This document shows positions 11,513 through 22,745 of a stretch of 64,000 nucleotides of DNA, piece after piece; positions within the stretch are counted from its first letter, which is position 1, and each line of letters starts with the position of its first letter. The stretch spans positions 16,106,536 to 16,170,535 of the forward strand of contig JAJLRJ010000005.1 in assembly GCA_024195265.1 (NCBI GenBank), read 5' to 3'. A model generated the notes under the pieces. The model saw only the letters and a list, made by a program, of their open reading frames with translations. It did no database searches and was not told the DNA's origin. Origin of the DNA: Dendrophyllia cribrosa. Taxonomy: Eukaryota; Cnidaria; Anthozoa; Scleractinia; Dendrophylliidae. The translations under genes were made by a program, and so were the position numbers.

Positions 11513-12180
11513 GGCCGGCCGGAATACTTAAAGTCAAAATGTTATTAAATAAATAAGATTTTACGCAAATTCAAACAACCGTGTTCATGCATCGCAGACT
11601 CGATAATGGAATAATCGGAAGTACGTTTGTGCTACGGAAAGTGAAAAAACAGGGCCAGTATTCATGGAGAAAGTTTGCCGCTTCTTGTCAACTCAGCATT
11701 CAGACAAATTCTACTGCAAAGCAATAACACTTGCAAATGTTTGTGTGATCCCGGTGGGCAGGCGACACAGCATGTGCAAGATAAGTGTGTATTAAAAACA
11801 TAAATGTTTTTATTCCATGACGTTACTCTTAACCATAAATTTTGACGTCAATAGAAGATTAAAATTAAACAGTGCTATTAATAACTCAATGCTATATCAT
11901 GGTACTTGTTTGATTTTAAATGAGACGTATTTGCTGACATGGCGTCAATCAGCCAAAGCATTGATTACAAATGTAGTTGTGTAATAATAAATAAAATTAA
12001 CTACCAATAAAAACAGTTCAACGGAACTAAGAAATTAATAATTTTACTCAGGGCTAAAGATATGAGCGATATTGCAATACTGTAATATTTCAGCTATGTC
12101 ATCGGCGAATTCGGAAATGACAATATTTTGAAAAATAAGGAGAAAAGTGCCAGCAGCAATATGCAATATTTAAAGCTACA

Positions 12181-12540
12181 AAACAAGTAACATTCCCCCC
12201 CCCCCCCCCTCCCCCTCCCCCTCCACCCCGGGAGAGGGTCTCCGGTATAAAAAAGACGGGGGCGCTCATCATAGGAGTCCAAATTTTGTAGCCGCGATTG
12301 ATACCGCCTAGGGTGCTGAAATCTAAAATGACTATGGTTTGAATTATCGTGTTAATATGCGTGCTACCTTATAGAGTATTGGGCCGAAAAAATATGACAG
12401 AATATGTTTTGTGTTGTTTAAAACTGGTAACTCTTAGGAATAAAAATATATTTGAGCCACGCATATCAAACGAGATTCTGGAAAATGAGCTGTTATTCGT
12501 CTTTGGATAATCTAAGTACGTCTTCAAGACGAATAACTCG
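12181..12540. repeat. Poly-C-ended repeat
   Basis: A C-rich run beginning near 12195 is followed by CCCCGGGAGAGGGTCTCC and GACGGGGGCGCTCATC. It resembles the poly-G-ended elements elsewhere in the window. Ends are not resolved. Confidence 0.4.
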
Positions 12541-12699
12541 CGGTGTCTTTAATAATCTGTTTACATCTAGCGGACAGATAGGGATTTTTTTCTAAGCTAC
12601 AAAACCTACGGGATGTAATTCAACATCGACATTTTATAGCAGCAAATTAATCCAAACAACCAGAAAAAAACAGAGAAAACATTTTTTACCTGCACTGAA

Positions 12700-12845
12700 G
12701 TAGCCTGCGTAGCAGGCGCATGAAAAAAATATGGGCGCGCGGCGAACGGGGCGCGGAGGGACTACTTTCCTCCTCGCGTGTCTCCCTCGCGCGTCCGTTC
12801 TTTCTTGCGCCTATATTATTTTCATGCGCCTGCTACGCAGGCTAC
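12700..12845. mobile_element. MITE with GTAGCCTGCGTAGCAGGCGC ends
   Basis: The inverted ends are GTAGCCTGCGTAGCAGGCGC and its complement. Flanks CACTGAAG and CACTAAAG form an 8-bp duplication with one mismatch. The interior is GC-rich and noncoding. Confidence 0.7.
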
Positions 12846-13389
12846 ACTAAAGTGAAAGGTGATCCAAACAGTCGACACAATTAAAGAGTGGGTGGGCTAC
12901 GGTGTTGGTAAATTTGGAATTATAAATATATTGATATGTCACTGTTCTCTGGGTTGCAAATAGAAAGTTTATCGCAATATGGATTGATCTATATATGAAT
13001 AAGTGTACTTGACCACGTTGATTTTCTTTTTTGTTTTCAAGAAAACACATTTTTTTGTATGCGAAACAGTTATGAAACTGCCGGACGCGCAACTAAATTC
13101 TTCTCAAATGCAAAACTCAAATTCGGATGCCGGAACGAACTTAGAAAGAATTGACCTCTAGAACAAGGCAGAAGCTTAAGAGTTATGGTTGGTTTTCAGT
13201 AAAACAAACTATCTTGGGCCATGTTTTATTTCATTTAATACTGTAGCTCATCAGACAATGTAAAACTAAGGGTAGAACGAATTTTCTGGTTGCTATATGT
13301 GAGATGATGCTCAGGCTCGCGGTCAAAGCTAATATAATAAATACAAATGCGAATAAATACAAATACTGACACATGCAAACATTCATTCA
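12846..13389. other. Spacer between units A and B
   Basis: No gene. It includes a block with GGCTCGCGGTCAAAGCTAAT near 13312 that recurs at about 23345 and 28550. Confidence 0.5.
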
Positions 13390-13980
13390 TTTATTTTGTT
13401 TTCAATAAATACCGACTGAAGCGGCCTTAATACAGAGCTGCGGTAAAACTAATTAAACATTCGTATCTTTGTCTTTTAAAATCTTTCAATAAATAAACAT
13501 CACTTATGGAATGAATACATTTACTTTTGGGTGGCTTCTCAACAGAAATGACGAGCATTACAAAAATAGTATTTTTTGTATGGTTACCAGACCCCAGTGA
13601 TAAATAAATTTGCTTTAATATTCCTATCTGGTTTTCATAAGTTTCTAGAAAAAGAAAAAACAGTATCATTCTTTCCAAAGCAAAGATATACAGATTGTTG
13701 CTCAAGAAATTAAGAATAAATAAATAGATAAATAAATGACTAAATAATACGAATAAAACTGTCCATGACAATACAGATAGACATCAGTAATAAATAAATA
13801 ATTGTTATATTTCACTCTTCCTTTCTTTAACTGTTAGTTTAACTATCTCAATAATTTCTTTGGATTCCTATGTTCTTAGCTTTTTTTAAATTAAGTTACA
13901 TTGTGCTTAATGTTCTTATCTTCGTATAGAACAATAATTTAATATTAGGTTCAGATTTCTGCCAACGATGTGAGTTTTTC
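13390..13980 (-). promoter_or_regulatory. Likely 3' UTR of copy 2, AU-rich, with poly(A) signal
   Basis: On the transcribed strand AATAAA lies at 13390-13395, 586 nt after the stop. AT-rich stretches at about 13596-13609 and 13713-13740 read as overlapping ATTTA, the core of AU-rich instability elements found in cytokine mRNAs. Copies 3 and 4 keep the layout. Open frames here are not conserved between copies, which argues for UTR. Confidence 0.55.
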
Positions 13981-14857
13981 TCAGGGATCGTAAACAAATG
14001 CCACAGGAAGTTCCACCAAACTCCATTTCCAAGCAGTTTGTCCTGTTCTGACGTCACATCTCTGCACCAGTCCCCTGTGGTAATATAACACTGAACGGCA
14101 GTAATGCGCACAATCCGGACACACAGCTTTGGTCAGGAACCGAGGGACACGATCTGGGTTATCATCTTGGGCCCAGCTCCAGGGGCACTTTGAGGTGCCT
14201 GGCATTTGTGCAGTGACGTCACGACTAACTCGACGGGGAATTCCCTGAGCTGACTGCGATGCTGCAAAAGGTTTTTCGACAAACAAGAAATTTCTTCGGA
14301 GGCGTTTGAGCGTCTTATGAGGTTTTTGAGGAACGTCAGGGCAGGAAATTTGAAGCGACAAAGAAATGACGCTGACAAATATGGCAACTGCAAAAAACTG
14401 AAATAAAAAAATTGTCTCATAAGTTTTTAACTTATCACGTCTAAAATTGTTAGGCGCAGCTATTAATGCCAAACTATACGAGAATAACGCTTAAAATTGT
14501 TATTTTGATGAGTATACGAGATTTTTTTCAAGAGTATGGCTCAAAATTACGGACTCAGCAAACATTGAAACACGTAAAAAAGAAGGATATTGCGGAACAA
14601 CCAGAAACAATATTAGGACTAATGCTCAGTATAAATGCCTCTTCATTAAATTAAAATGTGAAATACAAGTTATCCGTAACTAAACCTGTACATGAGCAAT
14701 CAGTGTATGAACCTATTATTACATTTCGAGAAAAAAAGAAGTAAGCATTGTCCATAAAATAATTCAACGGAAACTTAGCAAAAAGAACGAGAAAGGATTC
14801 TCATCAAAACAGTTCAATGGACGAATAGGTTCTTACCTTTTTACAAGAGAACTTCAT
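13981..14857 (-). CDS. IL-17-like secreted protein, copy 2
   Basis: Exon 1 is 14837-14857 (MKFSCKK, donor GTAAGA); exon 2 is 13981-14397 (acceptor TTTTATTTCAG); the intron is 439 bp in phase 0. The product is 145 residues. Residues 1-7 supply a basic start and exon 2 the hydrophobic core FFAVAIFVSVISLSLQ, so the intron splits the signal peptide. A basic stretch with RLRR at 39-42 fits furin processing. The core has CPW, then D-x-N-P-x-R-x-P, A-x-C-x2-C-x3-C and a late C at 121, then ELPVAFVYDP. The W...D.NP.R.P...A.C..C arrangement is the IL-17 family signature. The usual final C-x-C is absent. It is probably an extracellular cytokine-like ligand. Identity rests on recognised pattern, not a search. 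Confidence 0.8.
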
Positions 14858-14947
14858 GTTTAAGGATGGCTGTCTTCTTCTCATCATTTTGACAGTGTTC
14901 CGAAGATGCGATGTATATTTAACTTATATCGCATTAAGTCATCCAAG

Positions 14948-14955
14948 CTTTTATA
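14948..14955 (-). promoter_or_regulatory. TATA box of copy 2
   Basis: TATAAAAG on the minus strand, 91 bp before the ATG. Confidence 0.6.
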
Positions 14956-15005
14956 TCCTTTCTATTCCCTCCCATGTAATTTTACTTAATTAAACTTTTC
15001 ACTGG

Positions 15006-16195
15006 TTACATCACGGTAGGAAATCTAATACGCAAAGAAAAGGAATGAATAAAATTGTGGTGAATTATTACACGATCAACAATGGTTTCATAGTTGTTCT
15101 TATTACTTGAAAAAACGCTGCCTAATAATAATAATAATAATAATGTATTTATTTCTTCGATAAAAACATATATCAAACACTTATGAAACAAACAAACAAA
15201 CAAATAAAAACACACATATTGGATTGGATATTATAATCGCATCGTTGCACTTAGTTACATTGCATTTCTTCCTTCCTGAGTTACACGACATCTTGTCTAT
15301 TAAAGTTCTTCCGCAATTCTGTAAGTTACAAAAAGAATTTGAAAACACATCTAGAAAACAATATTAATGTCTAGAAAACATGGCTGAAATTGTTTGAGCG
15401 CGGGGAAAAAATGTGAAATCCTCAGACACGTAATTAAAATTCAGATACTCTCGATGTTTTTTTACTTAGTTGCATCACTGTCCTTTTTTAAAAACCAGGA
15501 GTTAATAAATTACGCTAAAATTAATGTAAGACACGCGTGAAAGGTCAGGTGTTTTTACTACTGAACAATCTAGATTTTTTTCAAGATGATACCTAAAGGC
15601 GGGACTCAACCTAATTTGAATGAAATTTTAAGAGGTTTAAAGAAGGCCCCCCTGGGATAGAAGAAAGAATATGAATTTTGGAACACCAACAGACAGTTGA
15701 TACCCACACAAGGGCACCGCAGGTTGCTAGTGGACTAATTTGGTGTCCGTCTATTAATTATTAACTATAAATTCTATTTTTAAAACTTCACTAAATCTTC
15801 AATAATTTCTTATTTCTCTTAATTTTACAAATCCTTTGAGAAAAACTATTTCCTCCCAAACATACCCAAAAATCACCCAAAAATCTCCCAAAAATTTACA
15901 AAACACCCCATAACTTAGATTCATAGATGAGCATAGAGTTTTTGGATTGCTTGAAACGTGAACGAGATATTTCCATTAAAGCCATGTCAAGTGGCGGAAA
16001 AATGGCGTTTAGGTTAAGTCCCGCCTTAAGGTGTTCCGGTTACACGTAACAATTTTCCGTGCAACTAATCTCGCTCAAAACAAATTTACAAGTTACACGT
16101 ACGATGTTACACGTTACAATTGCCATGCACCTTGTCTCGCGAAAACATTTGCGTACATGTGAGTTGAAAAATGACGCAAGAGTGTGGCGAAACAA
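15006..16195. other. Sequence interrupting the upstream region of copy 2
   Basis: The promoter-proximal sequence seen in other units stops near 15005 and resumes near 16196. Between are (AAT)n at about 15124-15144, AT-rich sequence, and near 16033-16170 a block with TTACACGT and CTTGTCTCGC related to the repeat at 45.3-45.8 kb. No gene is seen. Confidence 0.5.
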
Positions 16196-17360
16196 GTTGC
16201 AAGAGCCACGTACACGTATTTTTGTTGTACAACTTGAAGAAAGTTGAAACTGGGTTTCCCCCTTCGTTTCGTTCACTAAACATGATTTTGTTTATGTGTC
16301 TGTTTATCTTTATCCCGTAAAAGTGATTTTCCAGTTGCACGTTTTATTGCAACTGACCTTATTTGTCATAGAAATGAAACGACGTTGTTTACTCATGGTA
16401 TGCGTATGCGCAAAACAAATCCAAATTTGTGTACTGTTAATGGCAAAATGTCAGTGCTATAAAAGTATATATATAAGTGAAGGTTGTTTCAGTTAATCGC
16501 ATGACTTAACAGCAAACCACTGCACTGTTTGATATTGCTTGTTCGTAAAACTATTGTCCTAAACTGAACTGCAGACACGGAAATACATATCTTTCAAATG
16601 CAAATTAATAACTTTTTATTTGTTAACTTTGTTTTTTTACTTCTTTCTGTAAACAGTTCTTTGGGAAAATCATTGCAGAATAAAGAACTTTAGGCTATGA
16701 CGGATCCAAGTCACTAACATTTTTTTAATGAATCATCAAATTGGATATGTGTTCGTTCAATAGTGTCTGTTCGCGGACCTCATACAAGTTATTTACAGTA
16801 CCTTGAGTACATTGTATAGAAAAAAGAGGATTCAGAAAATGTTTTATGAACCCAGTAAAAATTTACAATAGTTACACGTACAATGTTACACGTTGCAAGT
16901 TGAAAAATGACGCCAAAGTGTATCGAAACAAGTTGCAGGAGCCACGTACACGTATTTTTGTTGTACAACTTGAAGAAAGTTGAAACTGGGTTTCCCCCTT
17001 CGTTTCGTTCACTAAACATGATTTTAAGTGTCTGTTTATCTTTATCCCGTAAAAGTTATTTTCCAGTTGCACGTTTTATTGCAAATGACCTAATTTGTCA
17101 TGGAAATGAAACGACGTTGTTTACGGTATGCGTATGCGCAACGTTTGCGTATGATAGTTTTCTTATCGATTTAGTTTTTTAACTTAAAAATCCAAATTTG
17201 TGTTCTTTTAGCGGCTAATTGTCAGTGTTATAAAAAACAAAACAGCGATGAAGCACGTCTTTTATATATAATTGTAGAATATTGTTTGTACGTAAAACTA
17301 TTGTCCTAAACTGAACCGCAGACACGAGAGTACATCTCTTTTAAATGCAAATTAAAAACT
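16196..17360. repeat. Duplicated upstream region in unit B
   Basis: The block with TTGTTGTACAACTTGAAG, the TTTCCCCCTTCGTTTCG block and the ATGCAAAT octamer occurs twice (from about 16196 and from about 16920), as a direct duplication of roughly 720 bp. Other units have it once. Confidence 0.7.
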
Positions 17361-19100
17361 TTTTATTTCGTTGTTGACTTTGTTTTTTATTCTTTCTGTA
17401 ACAGTTCTTTGTCAGTGCAAATCATTGTAGAATAAATTAAGAGCTTTAGGCCATGACGGATCCAAGTCACTAACATTTTGCTTTGTTTTTCATTCTTTCT
17501 GTAACAGTTCTTTGGGCAAATCATTACAGAATAAACAACTTAAGGCCACGACGGATCCAAGTCACTAACTCTTTTTTTAATAAATCATCAAATTGGATAT
17601 ATGTGTTCGTTCAATAGTGTCTGTTCGAGGACCTCATACAAGTTATTTACAGTACCTTGAGTACATTGCATAAAAGAAAGGGGCTCAGAAAATGTTTTAT
17701 GAACCCAGAAAAGGAAATCTAAAGTGAATTTTTAAAGGTAGAACGAACCGTCGCCAGCCATTTTGTATTGATTTTTGAAAGGTAAACAGGTGAAGAACTT
17801 AAAAAATTTAGCCTACAAAGTTATTCAAGTTGTATTTCATTTCCATCCTGGCCACCCTCTGCTAAAAAACAAACATTTACTGAGTTTGAGTGCACTGATA
17901 TCATAATTGTTAACAAAACAACACCATTATTTTTAGATTTCCTTCGATTCAAAAATGTCTTTTGGCTAAAATCTGATGACGTAGCCCTTATCACCGGTCG
18001 AATGAGATTGTAGCCCGGCTGTTGTTTTTAAGATCGCTTATTTACAGTAAATAAACGTTAAAGTTAAAAAATATTCACTGCTTACATTCAAAACTTTACC
18101 AAACACTCATTTTTGTTTTTAAAAGTGCTTCGTTAGACAAGTTGTCTAACGAAGTCTGAGAATAATTACAACGACGCAATACTCGTCAAAGTGTAGTTAA
18201 ATAATTAAGATTTTACGTAGTAAATTCAAACAACTGTTCGGTCATGCATCGCAAATCTCAATAATGAAATAATCGGAAGTACGCAAGTGCTACGGAAAGT
18301 GAAAAAACAGGGCCAGTATTCAAGGAGAAAGTTTGCCGCTTCTTGTCAATTCAGTATTCAGACAAATTATTCTACAAAGCAGAAACACTTGCAACCGGTG
18401 GGCAGGCGACAGCATGTTCAAGATAAGTGTGTATTAAAACATAAATGTTTTTATTCCACGACGTTACTCTTAACCATAAAAGTTTTAAAACTTTTAAAAT
18501 TTTGACGTCAATAGAAGATTGAAATTAAACGGTGGTATTAATAACTCAAAACTGCATCATAGTACTTGTGTGATTTGTCCTGAGACGTGTTTACTTACAT
18601 GACGTCAATCAGCCAAAGCATTGATTACAATAATAGTTGTGTAATAATAAATAAAATTAACTACCAATAAAAACAGATCAACGGAACTAAGAAATTAATA
18701 CTTTTTACTCAGGACTAAAGATATGAGAAATATTGCAATACTGTAATATTTTAGCTATATCGGCGAATTCGGAAATGACAAAATATTGTAAAATAAGGAA
18801 AAAGTGCCAGCAGCAATATGACAAGTGTGCTGTCACTTAAAGCTACAAATGATAGTTTCGCTTCAATTAAGAATTTGCGTTTATTGTCTTTATTCAGAAC
18901 ATGCCGCGTAGATGCTACAAGAAAGAAACTCGAACAATTTCGATTTCATATCGTGCTTAGTAAAGTTCAGTTTTTTTTAATCGTTGTTCGCATTTCTACA
19001 TCTAACAGATCGAAGTCTTTATCCGGCAAAAGTTTTCGACTGAAGAGTATTATCGACTCTTATCAACTAATCCAACACTTGTACTGCAGGCTTATTTGAT
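17361..19100. other. Remaining upstream part of unit B
   Basis: Noncoding. Parallel to 10.6-12.2 kb of unit A, with a small local duplication around CTTTCTGTAACAGTTCTTTG at about 17391 and 17493. The open frame at 18287-18505 is not conserved as protein. Confidence 0.5.
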
Positions 19101-19299
19101 TTTCAGAGACGCTTACGTTAGGTTAGCAGCAGTAGCAATAGTTCACGAGAGCGTGCGCATGTGTTTTCAGTTTAAATGAGCGAAAATAACTCATATTTCT
19201 GCTAAGCCGCTTTTTGCGTTTTTCACACAGGGCGATTTTTCTATCAACACTGCGATAAAACAGTGTATAACATGAATAATTCAAAAAATTGGTGGATAG

Positions 19300-19560
19300 T
19301 ACAGGAATCTCTACTTTGGAACACTTCTCCTGGTGCCGATCCGCCAAACCCTCATATAATCTTATGTTTGTAGTTATCACCACTATAAAAGGACACCTCT
19401 ATTAAGGGGACACACGACTCCTCCGACTGGCAAAACCCTCATATAATCTTAAGTTTGTTTCTCCTGGTCCCGACCGGCAGCACTCTCATATTATCTTTGG
19501 GACACTTTTTCTGGTTCCGATGGTGTCCCCTTAATGGATTTTCCACTGCTTATCTCGTTT
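19300..19560. repeat. Degenerate 90-bp minisatellite, B/C border
   Basis: A few diverged copies of the unit with GGACACCTCTATTAAG and CAAAACCCTCATATAATC. The same repeat is expanded at 24.3-25.2 kb and present at 29.2-29.8 kb. Confidence 0.75.
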
Positions 19561-19609
19561 TTAAGAATAAATACAAATAATGAGACATGTTCATGCAAAC
19601 ATTCATTCA

Positions 19610-20170
19610 TTTATTTTTTCAATAAATACCCGACTGCCTTTTGTATTAAAATACAAAGCTGCTGTAAAACTAAACGTTCGTATCTTTGTCTTTTAAAATC
19701 GTTCAATAAATAAACATCACTTCTGGAATGAATACATTTACTTTTGGGTGGCTTCTCAACAGAAATGACCAGCATTACAAAACATTCTGCAAGGTTTCCA
19801 GACCCCAGTGATAAATAAATCTGCTTATTTCTATCTGTTTTTTACATGTTTCTTGAAAAAGAAACAACGGAATCATTTCTTTCCAAAGGAAAGATATACA
19901 GATTATTGCTCAAGAAATTGAGAATAAATAAATAATACGAATAAAACTGTCTATGAAAACGATACAAAAGCTATCAGTTATAATAAAGTAACTGTTATAT
20001 TTCATCTTACTTTCTTTAATGTTAGTTTAACTATCTCAATCATTTCCTTGGATTCCTATGTTCGTAGCTTTTTCTAAATAAAAATACATTGTGCTTAATG
20101 TTCTTTTCTTCGTATAAAACAATAATTTAATATTAGGTTTAGATTTCTGCCAACGCGATGTGCGTTTTTC
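19610..20170 (-). promoter_or_regulatory. Likely 3' UTR of copy 3, AU-rich, with poly(A) signal
   Basis: AATAAA on the transcribed strand at 19610-19615, 556 nt after the stop. ATTTA-rich clusters lie at about 19810-19822 and 19922-19936. Confidence 0.55.
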
Positions 20171-21189
20171 TCAGGGATCGTAAACAAATGCCACAGGAAG
20201 TTCCACCAAACTCCATTTCCAAACAGTTTGTCCTGTTCTGACGTCACATCTCTGCACCAGTCCCCTGTGGTAATATAACACTGAACGGCAGTAATGAGCA
20301 CAACCAAGACACACAGCTTTGGTCAGGAACCGAGGGACACGATCTGGGTTATCATCTTGGGCCCAGCTCCAGGGGCACTTTGAGGTGCCTGGCATTTGAA
20401 CGGTGACGTCACGACTAACCCGGCGGGGAATTCCCTGAGCCGACTGCGATGCTGCAAAAGGCTTCTCGACAAACAAGAAATTTCTACGGAGGCGTTTGAG
20501 TGTCTTTTGAGGTTTTTGACGAATGTCGGGACAGGAAATTTGAAGCGACAAAGAAATGACGCTGACAAATACGGCAACTGCAAAAAGCTGAAATTATAAC
20601 AATATGGATTGGTGAGAATGCATATTACCTGACAGAGAAATCGTTCGTGTCACTATTAAAGGAGGTTAAAATTTTGGCCTCTTTACGGCTAACGGATAAT
20701 TTCTTCCCGTAGCGGTTAACAGAAATCTTAAAAAATAATTTCCATTGTTTTCAAAAGTTAAAAATTAATTTAACACAAGGTTTGTTAATTTACATTTTTA
20801 AAAGTTAAAAATAAATTCCCACTGTTGTAAAACACATTTATGGTCTTAGAACCATTTTGGGACAAGACACAAACTCACATAACAACATAACAGTCTTAAC
20901 AAGAGATGGCAAGTGAAAAATCGTGGCTAGAATTTTGTTTTATGGTTAACATTTTTTACGTCAAACGGTTAAATTTTTTCAATTTTTTGCCTCACGCCTT
21001 GAAGGGACAATCTCATTAATGTTAAGTTTCACTTTGAAAAGCCAAAAAACGTACTTTGTGTCAACTGAAACCAAAATATATTGCTCCCTCTAAAGCATAT
21101 TACGGATATTAAAAGACATAGTTTCCCAGTACCACAGTTTGTGTTAATGAGGTTTACTGAACACTTACCTTTTCAGAAGACAGGTTCAT
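20171..21189 (-). CDS. IL-17-like secreted protein, copy 3
   Basis: Exon 1 is 21169-21189 (MNLSSEK, donor GTAAGT); exon 2 is 20171-20587; the intron is 581 bp in phase 0. The product is 145 residues with the same signal peptide, RLRR at 39-42, CPW at 78-80 and C-terminal LPVAFVYDP as copy 2. One difference is in the cysteine cluster: residues 100-103 are CLGC where the other copies have CPDC. The intron carries an AT-rich block of ACGGTTAA-type sequence shared only with copies 4 and 5, which groups these three as a later expansion. No frame damage is visible. Confidence 0.8.
20650..21010. repeat. Intronic repeat of ACGGTTAA-type sequence
   Basis: Repeated TTTTTACGGCTAACGG and related motifs, with GACAAGACACAAACTCAC inside. 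It occurs in the introns of copies 3, 4 (about 26350-26720) and 5 (about 30940-31340) but not 1 or 2. Confidence 0.7.
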
Positions 21190-21261
21190 TTTTAATCTTC
21201 AAGTCACTGTTATTGTAATAATGTTCTCAAGACACGATGAAAGCTTAACTCATCATCTCAG

Positions 21262-21269
21262 CTTTTATA
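21262..21269 (-). promoter_or_regulatory. TATA box of copy 3
   Basis: TATAAAAG on the minus strand, 73 bp before the ATG. Confidence 0.6.
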
Positions 21270-21759
21270 TCTTTTTTATTTCCTCTCGTGTAATTTCACT
21301 TAGTTAAAGCGCAACATCTCTACACCTGGAAATCGGAATTTTTTCGGTTTTCCCCTTCGTTTATATACATGATTTAAGTACTTTTTTCATCTTTTTGTAC
21401 GTCTCACAACTTTTGCCGGTTAAAGTGATTTTCCAGTTGCACAAAGCGTTGCAAGAATAATTTGAAAGGAAATTAAACGAAGTTAAAGTTACTTTTTCCT
21501 CGATAGTGCAACGTTCATATCTTTACGATTTTTTTTAACCCAGTATATCCAAATGCTTGTACTGTTAATTATGGCTGAATGGCAGTTTTAAAAAAAATAA
21601 AAACATTGACGAAGTATATAAGCATTTATAATAATCTTATATGTGCCTGGTTTCAGTTAATCGGAACTGCAGTAAACCAGACAGAACTGACATTTGATAT
21701 TGTTTGCGAGTAAAATGATTCTCTCAAAAACCGCGGATACAGAATTATATTTCTTTCAA

Positions 21760-21767
21760 ATGCAAAT
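21760..21767. promoter_or_regulatory. Octamer ATGCAAAT, unit C
   Basis: Perfect octamer 571 bp upstream of the copy 3 ATG, at the same place in the unit as in copies 1, 4 and 5. Confidence 0.4.
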
Positions 21768-22395
21768 TGCAAACTTTAACTACTTTGCGTAGAAGACAAC
21801 GCGTTAGAAAAGCGTTAAAAATATATTTTAAGTGACCCTTTTAAGGTACTTGTAATCGTTCGAACGCCAGGGTTTGTAGTCATCTTTATGATCGTTAGTT
21901 TTCAGTAAAATAAACGCTATCTTTAGAAAAAGACATTCCCAAGCCTTTAGCTCAAGGGTTTAGCTTATCATAGTTTGCTTTCTATGTTTATTTGGCTAAC
22001 GAAGTCTATGAATAATTATACGAATGATATTTTACGTAAATTCATAGAACTGGACATGCATCCGCGCAGATCTCGAATGCTTGCCTAACAGGAAGTACGT
22101 AAGTGGTCTGGGAAAGTAAAGGAAAAGTGCCAATTCACATGGCGATGTCAGCGATAGCTACCGATTGTTGTCAACTGCGATATATACCACCACTTGCAAA
22201 AAAAAAAAAACATTTCCAAAACTTTGTGTGAGCTCATGAAGTAGGAGGTGGTGTGTGCCAGAAAAGCGTGTATTCAAACAAAATTTATTATTTGCGTTGC
22301 GGCTATAACATTTAAAAAATTTTAAAACTGGCAACAATATAAGACTGAAATCGTCGGTGCTATTAATAACTCAAAGAACTACAAGATAACGTATA

Positions 22396-22639
22396 CCGTA
22401 TTTTCTCGATTAAACGCCGGGTATAATAGAGGAATTTGTAAGTAAGCCCCTCAAACGTTTATTTGTGGTATAACTAAACTTAAGATTTAAGGACAAGGTA
22501 CACGGCTGCCAAGAAAAACGAATATTAACCGTTTCTTAAAAAATGGCGGGCGAGAAAAAACTGCTGATTCAAAGAAACGCCGGGTCCACTAGGCCATGTT
22601 TGAAATAAACGCCGGGGGCGTTTAACTGAGAAAATACGG
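22396..22639. mobile_element. TA-flanked MITE, CCGTATTTTCTCGATTAAAC ends
   Basis: The left end is CCGTATTTTCTCGATTAAAC; the right is the approximate complement ending GAGAAAATACGG. TA lies on both sides (22394-22395, 22640-22641). A relative is at 51502-51965. Confidence 0.75.
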
Positions 22640-22680
22640 TATATATATATTTTTTTTTTTTCCGGAGACGTATTTAGCAG

Positions 22681-22745
22681 TCAGTAAATACGTCAATACG
22701 TCAATACGTCGATACGTCAATACTCGATACGTCAATACGTCAATC
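22681..22745. repeat. Short tandem repeat of TACGTCAA
   Basis: About seven imperfect copies of an 8-9 bp unit, beside an ATATAT and poly-T run. Confidence 0.8.

Larger units (their letters stand above)
10556..12180. other. Upstream part of repeat unit A
   Basis: Noncoding sequence shared with the unit of copy 2 at about 16.6-18.8 kb. It includes TTCTTTGGGAAAATCATTGCAG, the GGAAGTACG block and the GATATGAG block. No gene is seen. Confidence 0.6.

Noticed and set aside
13427..13771. 114-codon minus-strand frame after copy 2, with a shorter relative at 25354
   Set aside because: The DNA is shared by all units but the frame breaks between them; better explained as 3' UTR.
20395..20415. TGACGTCA inside IL-17-like exon 2 as a regulatory site
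   Set aside because: It encodes the conserved RDVT residues; coding constraint explains it without regulation.
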